This document shows positions 1 through 6,296 of a stretch of 8,888 nt of DNA, piece by piece. The notes under the pieces are model-generated. The model was not told the DNA's origin and did not search any database. It saw nothing but the letters and a program-made list of their open reading frames with translations. The position numbers were made by a program, and so were the translations under genes. This DNA comes from Clostridiaceae bacterium (GTDB taxonomy: Bacteria; Bacillota; Clostridia; Oscillospirales; Acutalibacteraceae). The stretch spans positions 1 through 8,888 of the forward strand of contig JAEEHZ010000244.1 in the NCBI GenBank assembly GCA_016281115.1, given 5' to 3'. Numbering within the stretch: position 1 is the stretch's first letter; the number at the start of each line of letters is the position of its first letter.

Positions 1-1694
1 ACTATTCCGAAATAAAACACGAACATATGCGCCGCAAGCAGCGGTATGCCCATTTTTACGAGTATCGGCGCCGTTATCGTCGCCATAATGAGGTAGTTTG
101 CCGTCGTGGGCACGCCCATGCCGAGCACGATACACGTGAGCATTGTCAAGAACAGTGCAAAGAACAGGTTATTATGCGCTATCGGCACGATAAGGTCGAT
201 AAGCGTCGAGCCGAGGGACGTTATCGTAACTACTCCCGCAACTATGCCCGCAAGTCCGCATGCAAGCGTTACGCCCATCGTATTTCTTATACCGCCTTCA
301 AGCGCTTCTATCGCCGTTTTGCCAGATTCCTTGGTCTGTTTGCCGATAAACGACGTGATTATATAGAGGAGTCCCGAAATAATCGCCGCGTTTTCCATTT
401 TCATGCCTATTGCGAACATTGCGACAAAGAATGCGGCTACAGGGACGAACAAAAGCAAAGTATCTATGACGTCTGACGCGACGTCCTCCCTTTTGGCGAG
501 TTTTTTTATCATTTTTACGATATCCGTCGCAAGCATTATGAACATGGTCGTTAAAATTGCCATGCAAGCCGACTGCGCGGGTGTTCTGTTAAACGCCATA
601 AGCGTTACGAGCATTATTATCGGCAGAAAGAGGTATCCTTTTGTGAAAAACAGTTTGAAGAAATTCGGGATGCTTTCTTTCGGAAGGCCTTTAAGTCCGA
701 GTTTTTTCGCTTCAAAGTGTATCATAAAGAATATTCCCGTAAAATACAGCGCCGCGGGCAGTATTGCCGCTACCGCGATGGTTACGTACGGAATTCCCGT
801 GATTTCAGACATCAGAAACGCCGCCGCCCCCATGATGGGAGGCATGATCTGTCCGCCGGTCGACGCCGCGGCCTCAACCGCCGCCGCAAATTCCGGCTTA
901 TAGCCTATACTCTTCATTACCGGGATGGTTACGCTTCCGCTTCCGACGGTGTTAGCAACCGAGCTTCCCGAATACATTCCCTCAAGCGCCGACGAGATTA
1001 CCGCAACCTTTGCGGGTCCGCCCGACGCGTATCCGGCGACGGAGTTTGCAAGGTCGACGAAAAACGTTCCTATTCCCGTCTTTTCCAGAAACGAGCCCAA
1101 AATGATGAAGAACACTATGAACGTGGAGCACACGTTCAGCGGCGTGCCGGGTATGCCGTTTGTCGTATAGAAAAGGTTATACAGTATCGACTGAAGCGAT
1201 TTTCCGTACACGAACGCGTACACGATAAACCCGCCCGCTACGAACAAAATCGGGATGCCCACCGCTCTTCTGCAAAGCTCAAACAAAAACAGTATGCCGA
1301 TTACCGCCATAACCTTATCGAGCGTATTTATCGCAACCGCCCTTGTCGTTATTTCCCTGAAATTGAACGCGTAGTAAAAATACGGCGTTGCGCCGACAAC
1401 TGCGAAAACGAGGTCGTACCACGGTATAAAGTTTCTTCTTGCCGTCTGTTTTTTATAAAGCGGATAAATTATAAATCCGAGGAATATTATTATTCCGAGA
1501 AAAGACGACATTCTCACCTGCTCGGGCAGCGTAAAAAACCGCGTTCCGAAAATAAATGCGGCGAACGCCATAAACAGTATCTTCAAAACGAGCCCGATTT
1601 TTCCCGAAAACTGTCTCGTATTTGATTCCCTGTCAAATTCCGCCAACAGCTCGTCGGCTGTCTTAACGTTTTCGGTATTCTGAATTTCTGCCAT
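1..1694 (-). CDS. TRAP transporter fused permease (4TM/12TM type), partial at 3' end
   Basis: This is the membrane subunit of a TAXI-type TRAP transporter, fusing the small (DctQ-like) and large (DctM-like) permease parts. Family knowledge says it imports an organic solute handed over by the TAXI binding protein, driven by an ion gradient. I translated the minus strand by hand: an ATG at 1694 opens about 564 codons with no stop before the window edge, so only the extreme C-terminus is missing. Many hydrophobic helices are visible. The large-subunit signature GMYSGSSVANTVGSGSVTIP lies near residues 239-258, followed by GGQIMPPIMGAAAFLM, and HMFVFYFGI sits at the edge. The ribosome binding site AAGGAG (1703-1708) lies inside the end of the upstream DUF1850 gene, only 4 nt separate the two genes, and translational coupling is likely. 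The substrate cannot be read from the sequence. Plus-strand ORFs over this stretch are shadows. Confidence 0.93.
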   Translation of the reverse strand, partial: MAEIQNTENVKTADELLAEFDRESNTRQFSGKIGLVLKILFMAFAAFIFGTRFFTLPEQVRMSSFLGIIIFLGFIIYPLYKKQTARRNFIPWYDLVFAVVGATPYFYYAFNFREITTRAVAINTLDKVMAVIGILFLFELCRRAVGIPILFVAGGFIVYAFVYGKSLQSILYNLFYTTNGIPGTPLNVCSTFIVFFIILGSFLEKTGIGTFFVDLANSVAGYASGGPAKVAVISSALEGMYSGSSVANTVGSGSVTIPVMKSIGYKPEFAAAVEAAASTGGQIMPPIMGAAAFLMSEITGIPYVTIAVAAILPAALYFTGIFFMIHFEAKKLGLKGLPKESIPNFFKLFFTKGYLFLPIIMLVTLMAFNRTPAQSACMAILTTMFIMLATDIVKMIKKLAKREDVASDVIDTLLLFVPVAAFFVAMFAIGMKMENAAIISGLLYIITSFIGKQTKESGKTAIEALEGGIRNTMGVTLACGLAGIVAGVVTITSLGSTLIDLIVPIAHNNLFFALFLTMLTCIVLGMGVPTTANYLIMATITAPILVKMGIPLLAAHMFVFYFGI

Positions 1695-1698
1695 TGTT

Positions 1699-2187
1699 TT
1701 ATCTCCTTATTCGCCTGATTTCAAACACAACGTGCGCGTTTTTTCCGCACGCTTCGGTAAGGCTTATTTTCTGTCCCTCTATTTCAAGAATATGGTCGGA
1801 CACGGTGCCGACTATATATTTTATTTTATCAAATTCAATATCAAAGCCTTCAACCACCATATTTCCGTCTTTATCGAAAGACAGCGTCTGTCCTTCTTCG
1901 ATTTCGGTCTGCACGCCCGCTCCGAACGCGGAATAAACGGTTTTTTCGGCGTAAAGCTTATTATTTTTCACGATAAAATAATCCTTTACGGGACTTTTAT
2001 TCACCGAATGCACAAACTCGACGGAAAACTCCATTCCGTCGTATATATCGTACGTTTTGTATATTTCCTTGCTTTCGCCGTTATAAATGACGAGTTTTTC
2101 CTTATATCCGAAAAAAGCAAAGCATATACAAAACACCACAGCCGTAGCCGCAATGATAGCTACAGCTGTGAATGTCTTTTTTTTCAT
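1699..2187 (-). CDS. DUF1850 domain protein of the TAXI-TRAP operon
   Basis: A 162-aa protein with a lysine-rich N-terminus (MKKK) and one hydrophobic segment at about residues 7-27, so it is probably anchored in the membrane with the rest outside. The body carries features typical of DUF1850: a VEFVHSVNKSPVKDYF stretch near residues 57-72 and YSAFGAGV near residues 85-92. DUF1850 genes are regularly found between the binding-protein and fused-permease genes of TAXI-TRAP operons, as here, but their biochemical role is not established; an accessory role in transport is inference. The start follows the TAXI stop by 16 nt and has no strong Shine-Dalgarno (only GGTAAA upstream), so translation may depend on coupling. 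The stop is 4 nt before the permease start. No cysteine suggests a lipobox. Confidence 0.85.
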   Translation of the reverse strand: MKKKTFTAVAIIAATAVVFCICFAFFGYKEKLVIYNGESKEIYKTYDIYDGMEFSVEFVHSVNKSPVKDYFIVKNNKLYAEKTVYSAFGAGVQTEIEEGQTLSFDKDGNMVVEGFDIEFDKIKYIVGTVSDHILEIEGQKISLTEACGKNAHVVFEIRRIRR

Positions 2188-2203
2188 TGTTTTAATTTAC
2201 CGA

Positions 2204-3166
2204 TTATTTGAGAACGCCCGCTTCTTTGAAGTACTTTTCCGCGCCTGCGTGGAAAGGAACAACGTCCGGGATACCCTGTACGGCCTTTGCAGCGTCAAGC
2301 TCGAGTCCCTTTGCGTGTGCAGCGGCGATTTCGTCCTTATTTTCAAAGATTGCCTTTGTGATGTTATAAACGGTATCTTCGGAAAGGTTCTTATCAACGA
2401 TATACGTTGCCATTACGGCTACCGTCTTTACGCCTTCGGTCATTCCGTTATACGTTCCCGCGGGGATTTCCTGCTGCGTATAGAATCCGTATTTCGATGA
2501 AAGTTCCGCGAATTTATCGTCGTCTACCGGAATAACCGCGATTTCGTTGCTCATTGCAAGGTCGGTTATTGCCGTTGTCGGAATACCGGCAACGCAGAAG
2601 AACGCGTCTATCTTTTCGTCCTTGAGCGCGTCTGCCGACGGGCCGAAGCCGAGGTTCTGCTTTTCGATATCCTTATTGATATCTATTCCGTATGCTTCGA
2701 GAATCTGTGTTGCGTTGAATTCAACGCCGCTTCCCGCGTCGCCCACGGATACTCTCTTACCCTTAAGGTCTGCAACGGTTTTGATTCCGCTTGACTTTGT
2801 CGCAATTATCTGGCAGAGTTCCGGATAAAGTGTTGCAACAGCCGCAAAATCGGTTATTTTCGTTCCGTCAAAGAGGTCTGTTCCGGTATATGCGTAATAC
2901 ATTACGTCGTTCTGCACAACCGCCATATTTGCTTCTTTTGTCTGTATGAGCTGGATATTTGCCTTGGACGCGCCGGTTGACTGCACGTCAAACGATATTC
3001 CCGTCTTTGCCGCGAGGATCGGGCCCATTGCCATGCCGTACGCATAATACGTTCCGGTGCTGCCGCCCGTTGCAAGTACTATTTTTTCTTCGCTCTTGCC
3101 GCACGACGAAAGAATTACCGTGCATACCATAAGTATTGCAAGAATAAGTGCCGTTAATTTTTTCAT
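2204..3166 (-). CDS. TAXI family TRAP transporter substrate-binding lipoprotein
   Basis: A 320-aa extracytoplasmic solute receptor of the TAXI (TRAP-associated extracytoplasmic immunogenic) class. The N-terminus is a lipoprotein signal: MKK, a hydrophobic run, then the lipobox LSSC with the acylated cysteine at about residue 22. The mature part opens with IVLATGGSTGTYYAYG, the classical TAXI start, followed by the QSTGASKANIQLIQTKEANMAVVQNDV segment and VADLKGKRVSVGDAGSGVEFNA, all diagnostic of the family. The length is normal. Its ligand cannot be predicted; characterised or proposed ligands of relatives are glutamate and similar small acids. It is the first gene of the operon, with DUF1850 and the fused permease downstream. 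The ATG at 3166 is preceded by GGAGGG at 3175-3180 with good spacing, and the promoter lies at 3226-3254. Confidence 0.95.
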   Translation of the reverse strand: MKKLTALILAILMVCTVILSSCGKSEEKIVLATGGSTGTYYAYGMAMGPILAAKTGISFDVQSTGASKANIQLIQTKEANMAVVQNDVMYYAYTGTDLFDGTKITDFAAVATLYPELCQIIATKSSGIKTVADLKGKRVSVGDAGSGVEFNATQILEAYGIDINKDIEKQNLGFGPSADALKDEKIDAFFCVAGIPTTAITDLAMSNEIAVIPVDDDKFAELSSKYGFYTQQEIPAGTYNGMTEGVKTVAVMATYIVDKNLSEDTVYNITKAIFENKDEIAAAHAKGLELDAAKAVQGIPDVVPFHAGAEKYFKEAGVLK

Positions 3167-3225
3167 TTTGTTTTCCCTCCGTGTAAGTTTGAAAATGAAT
3201 TTTTATTTTCTTATAAATTTATTTT

Positions 3226-3254
3226 ATTATATCTTTTTTACACAAAAAAGTCAA
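3226..3254 (-). promoter_or_regulatory. Sigma-A promoter of the TAXI-TRAP operon
   Basis: Reading the minus strand, TTGACT (3249-3254) and TATAAT (3226-3231) are separated by exactly 17 bp. The predicted start lies about 50 nt upstream of the TAXI ATG. The short leader is AT-rich, and I saw no riboswitch-like fold in it. Confidence 0.8.
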
Positions 3255-3329
3255 GAGCAATACCGAAATTTGTATTTTTTAAATAAACGTTCCGTGTTTT
3301 TTCGAATAATTGCGACACCTTTCTATTCA

Positions 3330-3362
3330 TTTTCCGATTTTTCGATATGTGTTTTCCGATTT
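3330..3362 (+). repeat. Direct repeat overlapping the SLOG promoter -35
   Basis: TTTTCCGATTT occurs at 3330-3340 and again at 3352-3362, an 11-bp perfect direct repeat with a 22-bp period (about two helical turns). The second copy overlaps the -35 box at 3361. It could be an operator; the region is T-rich, so chance is not excluded. Confidence 0.4.
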
Positions 3363-3389
3363 GACTTTAATTCCTCTTTATGTTATAAT
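3361..3389 (+). promoter_or_regulatory. Extended -10 sigma-A promoter of the SLOG gene
   Basis: TTGACT (3361-3366), a 17-bp spacer and TATAAT (3384-3389), with TGT directly before the -10 forming an extended TGnTATAAT. It is placed about 30 nt upstream of the TTG start at 3421. Confidence 0.8.
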
Positions 3390-3409
3390 TCAGCCATACG
3401 AAAAAAGTC

Positions 3410-3415
3410 AGGTGA
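3410..3415 (+). promoter_or_regulatory. Ribosome binding site deciding the SLOG TTG start
   Basis: AGGTGA ends 5 nt before TTG at 3421. The longer reading from an ATG at 3310 would start upstream of the promoter at 3361-3389, so the TTG is the better start. Confidence 0.75.
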
Positions 3416-3420
3416 AACAT

Positions 3421-3975
3421 TTGGACAACACGTTTGAAGACATATTTCCCTACGAGCAGGACATGATTTTAAATTCGGGGCGCTGTTTCTTTACGGGGCA
3501 CCGCAGAATCTCAAAACAGACTGCGGACAAGCTCCTTCCCCGTCTTAAAGCCGCCGTTTCCTATCTTTTATCAAAGGGCGTTACGGAATTCCACACGGGC
3601 GGCGCTATCGGCTTTGACACGTTTGCGGCGATGATGATTATCGACCTCAAGCGGTATCATCCCGAAATTCGTCTTATTCTTGATCTGCCGTTTCTCAACC
3701 AAAGCGATTTATGGGATGAAAAGAACAAGCGTCTTTACAATTTTATTCTCGAGCATGCCGACAAGACCAATTATGCGCATACCGGGACTGTAAAGGACGC
3801 AAACGAGATAAAAAAATATCTCCTTGAGCGAAACCGCATGATGGCCGATTCTTGCTATTACTGCATCGCATATTTCTCAGGCGCGCGCGGCGGCACGAAT
3901 TACACGGTATCGTACGCGAAAAACGCCGGCTGCGAGATAATAAACCTTTACTACGACACAGAATTTACAAAGTAA
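3421..3975 (+). CDS. SLOG family protein (YpsA/DUF1273-like), intact copy
   Basis: A 184-aa cytoplasmic protein of the SLOG Rossmann-like superfamily, which binds nucleotide-derived ligands; the precise role of this branch (related to YpsA/DUF1273) is not settled. Family marks visible in order: CFFTGHRRI in the first strand, FHTGGAIGFDTFAA as the glycine-rich ligand loop with an acidic residue, LDLPFLNQSDLWDE, RNRMMADSC, and near the C-terminus GARGGTNYTVSYAKNAGCEI. The TTG start at 3421 fits an AGGTGA site 5 nt upstream and a strong promoter at 3361-3389. Codon use is GC-rich at third positions like the TRAP genes and unlike the island that follows, so this is the resident gene. Its terminator is cut after 3990, and the last 73 codons recur as a diverged fragment at 8533-8755. 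Confidence 0.85.
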   Translation: MDNTFEDIFPYEQDMILNSGRCFFTGHRRISKQTADKLLPRLKAAVSYLLSKGVTEFHTGGAIGFDTFAAMMIIDLKRYHPEIRLILDLPFLNQSDLWDEKNKRLYNFILEHADKTNYAHTGTVKDANEIKKYLLERNRMMADSCYYCIAYFSGARGGTNYTVSYAKNAGCEIINLYYDTEFTK

Positions 3976-3990
3976 AAAAGCTCCGCTTTT
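3753..3990 (+). repeat. Left copy of the island-flanking 238-bp direct repeat
   Basis: This covers the SLOG 3' end plus the left arm and loop of its terminator. It aligns gap-free with 8533-8770 at a constant offset of 4780, with 20 mismatches by hand count (about 92% identity). Most are silent; the clear protein changes are GAG to TGT (Glu to Cys) and Ala to Ser. Similarity stops sharply at both edges. Confidence 0.9.
3975..3990 (+). other. Left half of a broken terminator (island left junction)
   Basis: The stretch ending in AAAAAGCTCCGCTTTT is the left arm and loop of the hairpin seen complete at 8754-8783. Here the right arm is missing and is replaced by AGACGGTTGC, which marks the island's left boundary at 3990/3991. 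The resident SLOG gene therefore lacks its own terminator, and transcripts may run on to the hairpin at 4481-4526. Confidence 0.75.
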
Positions 3991-4057
3991 AGACGGTTGC
4001 ACTTAGGGATTTTTAATCCTAAAAACTTTATCGGCAAAGTTGTTATGTATTTAACGG

Positions 4058-4331
4058 CTATGCCGATATTTCTTTTTCGCCGTTTATTAAACAATCGTCA
4101 ATGTCTATGGCAGAATATTGCCCGTGTACCATCTTACCGATACCGTCATATTTAGCATTTTCAAATGCTGATATTACATTGAAAAAAAGCAAAGCCCGAT
4201 GTCTTAGTGCTGTCTAATCTAAATCCGTCAATGCGGTACGGTACTTTGGTAGGCTTTCCGTTTCGAGTTTCATACTTCCATAAACAGAATAGAGCATTGT
4301 CTTTTAGCTTTTTCGGAAAGTTCTCATACAT
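4058..4331 (-). pseudogene. Truncated, frameshifted N-terminus of a phage/plasmid primase
   Basis: On the minus strand an ATG at 4331, with GGTGA about 7 nt upstream, opens MYENFPKKLKDNALFCLWKY, then GKPTKVPYRIDGFRLDSTKT. This resembles the N-terminus of phage/plasmid (P4/D5-like) primase-helicases of Clostridia. The frame closes at 4161-4163. After removing one T from the run of seven (plus strand A at 4182-4188), it continues as VISAFENAKYDGIGKMVHGQ and then YSAIDIDDCLINGE, matching the family's YDGIG and IDIDDC segments, until a TAG at 4058-4060. Only about 90 codons of a protein usually several hundred residues long remain, so the gene is dead even if the homopolymer shift were a sequencing error. 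It shows that the island derives from a phage or plasmid. The plus-strand ORF over this stretch is a shadow. Confidence 0.75.
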
Positions 4332-4480
4332 TTTCGTTTCACCAACTTTCGAGGAAGTGTCCTCTAATATACAGAGAAAAAAGTTCCGTTTTGAGGGGGG
4401 TGTTTTGCAAAAAAATTTTATCCTCTCATTATACGGAGATTTTGACCTCTATTTTTGAGGGTACTCATGCAAAAAAGTCA

Positions 4481-4526
4481 AAAAAATACAGCCTTTCTCT
4501 CTATGGAGAAATTAAGGCTGTTTTTA
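4481..4526 (+). terminator. Rho-independent terminator-like hairpin, island left part
   Basis: ACAGCC (4488-4493) pairs with GGCTGT (4516-4521), and TTTCTC (4494-4499) pairs with GAGAAA (4506-4511). A TTAA bulge lies on the right side. Flanking A and T runs make it usable in both directions. It separates the primase remnant from the restriction genes and would stop read-through from the SLOG gene. Confidence 0.65.
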
Positions 4527-4576
4527 TGGGGTATTCTTAGAAATAATTTTTTGAAAATTATATTTTTGGTAAAATC

Positions 4577-4618
4577 GTATATAAATATAAAACATATAAA
4601 AAGGTTTTAGTTATATAC
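4577..4618. repeat. Imperfect inverted repeat upstream of the restriction genes
   Basis: GTATATAA...TAAAAC (4577-4593) mirrors GTTTTA.TTATATAC (4604-4618), with 3 and 1 unpaired bases between the matching blocks and a 10-base loop. It lies just upstream of the extended -10 at 4634-4642. It may be an operator for restriction control; the AT-rich background lowers confidence. Confidence 0.35.
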
Positions 4619-4633
4619 AAATCAGCAAAAATG

Positions 4634-4642
4634 TGATATAAT
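4634..4642 (+). promoter_or_regulatory. Extended -10 promoter candidate for the restriction genes
   Basis: TGATATAAT is an extended -10 (TGnTATAAT), but no good TTGACA-like box lies 16-18 bp upstream. This promises weaker or regulated expression than the methyltransferase promoter. A second AT-rich candidate lies near 4676-4690. The leader would be about 80 nt. Confidence 0.5.
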
Positions 4643-4731
4643 TATTTTGTTTCTTTTAAAAATACAGACAAGGCATATAATAATATAATACATTGATGTC
4701 AAATGGAAACATTCGGAAGGCAGGAGCACTA

Positions 4732-5454
4732 ATGAAAAAATGGACTAAAAATCATGTAATTGAAAAAATAGTTGAAATTAGTAATAAAGGATATATTCCT
4801 ATTCCAGATGGTATGTACAGAAAAGATGACGGTGTTATAGGTCAAGTATTAGAACGTGAATTTGGAATTAAAGAAAACAATCTTCACATCGCTGATCTTG
4901 GTACATATGAATTAAAAGGTATGCGCATAAAAAAAGGAAAAAGCAACAAATTAACCCTATTTCATCAAAAAAGCACTTCGGGCATGACGCCATTACAGAT
5001 TTTTGACCGTTTTTGTTATGAAAAACCATCAAAACGAGACGGGAGTTTGAAACGCAAGCTGTTTACAACTATTAAAGGAAACAGAATTAATAACCTCGGT
5101 TTTATATTAAAAGCTAAAAACAAGTATGATGTTGATTTGTATTATAAAGATGAATATTTAGCCACATGGGATTTATCAAGTGGGAATGCTAAAATAAACC
5201 AAATACTGCTCGCTTTAGCAGAAACAAGAGGCGTTGCAAATTCTCGAGATGAAGAGTTTCATTTTACGAAAGCTTATATTTTAAGTGCTCCTAAAAATAT
5301 TTACGAAGCCATTGACGCCGGTGCTGTAGTATTAGAGCTTTGTATTGACCAGTCGATTGATAAGACAGAACCTCCACACGATAGAGGCCCTCATATCAGG
5401 ATACCACTAAAAAAACTTGACACGCTATTTGAAAGTATAGAACAGATATTATAA
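4732..5454 (+). CDS. BcnI-like type II restriction endonuclease (MvaI/BcnI family)
   Basis: A 240-aa protein predicted to cut DNA at a BcnI-type site (CCSGG). As I recall the BcnI sequence (238 aa), the resemblance runs the full length: NKGY near residue 18, DDGVIGQVLEREFG at 32-45, the catalytic core ADLGTYELKG at 54-63, LTLFH at 74-78, KLFTTIKG, FHFTKAY and HDRGPHIRIP near the C-terminus. The metal-binding triad D55, E60, K62 has the D-x4-E-x-K spacing of the family and the same numbering as BcnI. H78 and H221 match the BcnI histidines (H77, H219 from memory) implicated in reading the central S:S pair. The start at 4732 is set by AGGAG 5-6 nt upstream; an upstream TTG at 4693 lacks a site. 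BcnI is a monomer that nicks the strands in turn. The next nuclease follows after 12 nt. Confidence 0.88.
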   Translation: MKKWTKNHVIEKIVEISNKGYIPIPDGMYRKDDGVIGQVLEREFGIKENNLHIADLGTYELKGMRIKKGKSNKLTLFHQKSTSGMTPLQIFDRFCYEKPSKRDGSLKRKLFTTIKGNRINNLGFILKAKNKYDVDLYYKDEYLATWDLSSGNAKINQILLALAETRGVANSRDEEFHFTKAYILSAPKNIYEAIDAGAVVLELCIDQSIDKTEPPHDRGPHIRIPLKKLDTLFESIEQIL

Positions 5455-5466
5455 AGGAGACGCTTT

Positions 5467-6249
5467 ATGAGAGAAGAGGATTTGAAATTATTACGTTACG
5501 AACTTGAAAAAATAAAAAGCATGGGTTGGATTAAGAATCAACGCCCCGGTAATGCCGGCGGTGTTGGAAACACTCTTGAGGACTTGCTTGATGTTGCAGA
5601 AAACAATTTACAATTACCTGATTTTGGCGATTGGGAATTAAAAAGTCAGCGTGCAGAGACAGGTTCTTTGTTAACTCTATTTCATTCGGAGCCAAAACCA
5701 CGGAATGCACGCATTGTCCCACAGATTTTGCTCCCATTATATGGATGGCCACACCAAGAAGCAGGAACTACATATCCTAAAAATGAAAGAAGTTTTCGAC
5801 AAACAATTAACTCAAATGCATATAGCGATAGAGGCTTTAAAGTAAATATTGATTGGAAAGCAGAAACAATCTATATCTCTTTTGATTTTTCGTCCATTGA
5901 TGAAAGGCACGTGGAATGGAGAGACTTTATTTTAAATGGCATAGGCCCAAGTGACATAAACCCGAATCCATATTGGACTTTTGAAGATATTTCAACAAAA
6001 TTGAAAACCAAGTTGAATAATCTTATGTATGTAAAAGCCGATACAAAAGTTATTGATGGTTGCGAATATTTTAAATATAATAATATTGAAGCTTATATAG
6101 ATCCCACTTTGGAAAACTTCCTTTCACTTGTTGAAGATGGTGCTATATATGTGGACTTTGATGCAAGAACAGGACATAATCACGGAACCAAATTCAGAAT
6201 TAGGCCTATAAGGAAAACCGACTTGTATCAAGGTCATATAGTTGTATAA
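5467..6249 (+). CDS. MvaI-like type II restriction endonuclease (MvaI/BcnI family)
   Basis: A 260-aa protein predicted to be a PD-(D/E)XK-type nuclease of the MvaI branch (MvaI cuts CCWGG). Similarity to MvaI as I remember it covers RPGNAGGVGNTLEDLL (residues 26-41), PDFGDWELKSQ (51-61, triad D52, E57, K59 with family spacing D-x4-E-x-K), SLLTLF, the FKVNIDW strand, and the C-terminal block GHNHGTKFRI. It is clearly diverged from its neighbour; the two share the fold signature but little else, so they are not a recent duplication. It has a histidine after LTLF, where BcnI has H77 and MvaI a threonine, and a lysine where BcnI has H219, so the reading of the central base pair is uncertain. AAGGAG lies just before the ATG, so it is co-transcribed with the BcnI-like gene. 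It ends 7 nt before the terminator. Confidence 0.85.
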   Translation: MREEDLKLLRYELEKIKSMGWIKNQRPGNAGGVGNTLEDLLDVAENNLQLPDFGDWELKSQRAETGSLLTLFHSEPKPRNARIVPQILLPLYGWPHQEAGTTYPKNERSFRQTINSNAYSDRGFKVNIDWKAETIYISFDFSSIDERHVEWRDFILNGIGPSDINPNPYWTFEDISTKLKTKLNNLMYVKADTKVIDGCEYFKYNNIEAYIDPTLENFLSLVEDGAIYVDFDARTGHNHGTKFRIRPIRKTDLYQGHIVV

Positions 6250-6256
6250 AATTATT

Positions 6257-6292
6257 AAAGGCGTACATTGTAAAAATACATTGCACGCCTTT
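6257..6292. terminator. Bidirectional terminator between restriction and methylase operons
   Basis: Left arm AAAGGCGTACATTGTA (6257-6272), loop AAAA, right arm TACATTGCACGCCTTT (6277-6292): 14 of 16 positions pair. Flanking A/T runs allow termination from both converging operons. Confidence 0.85.
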
Positions 6293-6296
6293 GTTA

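Noticed and set aside
27..1625. Long plus-strand reading frames, rich in Arg/Tyr/His, over the first 1.6 kb
   Set aside because: They are antisense shadows of the TRAP permease, whose minus-strand translation is a coherent membrane protein with family signatures.
4029..4068. TATCGGCA...TGCCGATA inverted repeat as a terminator or transfer origin
   Set aside because: Only 8 bp of stem with a 24-base loop and no T run in the right place; no relaxase or other transfer gene in the window.
4207..4458. 83-aa plus-strand ORF left of the nuclease genes
   Set aside because: It lies opposite the primase remnant, has no good ribosome site and shows no recognisable motif.
4693..4731. Upstream TTG start for the BcnI-like nuclease
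   Set aside because: The ATG at 4732 has AGGAG at proper spacing and gives catalytic residue numbering equal to BcnI.
4732..6249. BbvCI-like heterodimeric nuclease for an asymmetric site, matched by two strand-specific methyltransferases
   Set aside because: Kept only as an alternative: each protein resembles a different complete monomeric enzyme (BcnI, MvaI), and permuted methyltransferase pairs are known from BcnI with a symmetric-type site.
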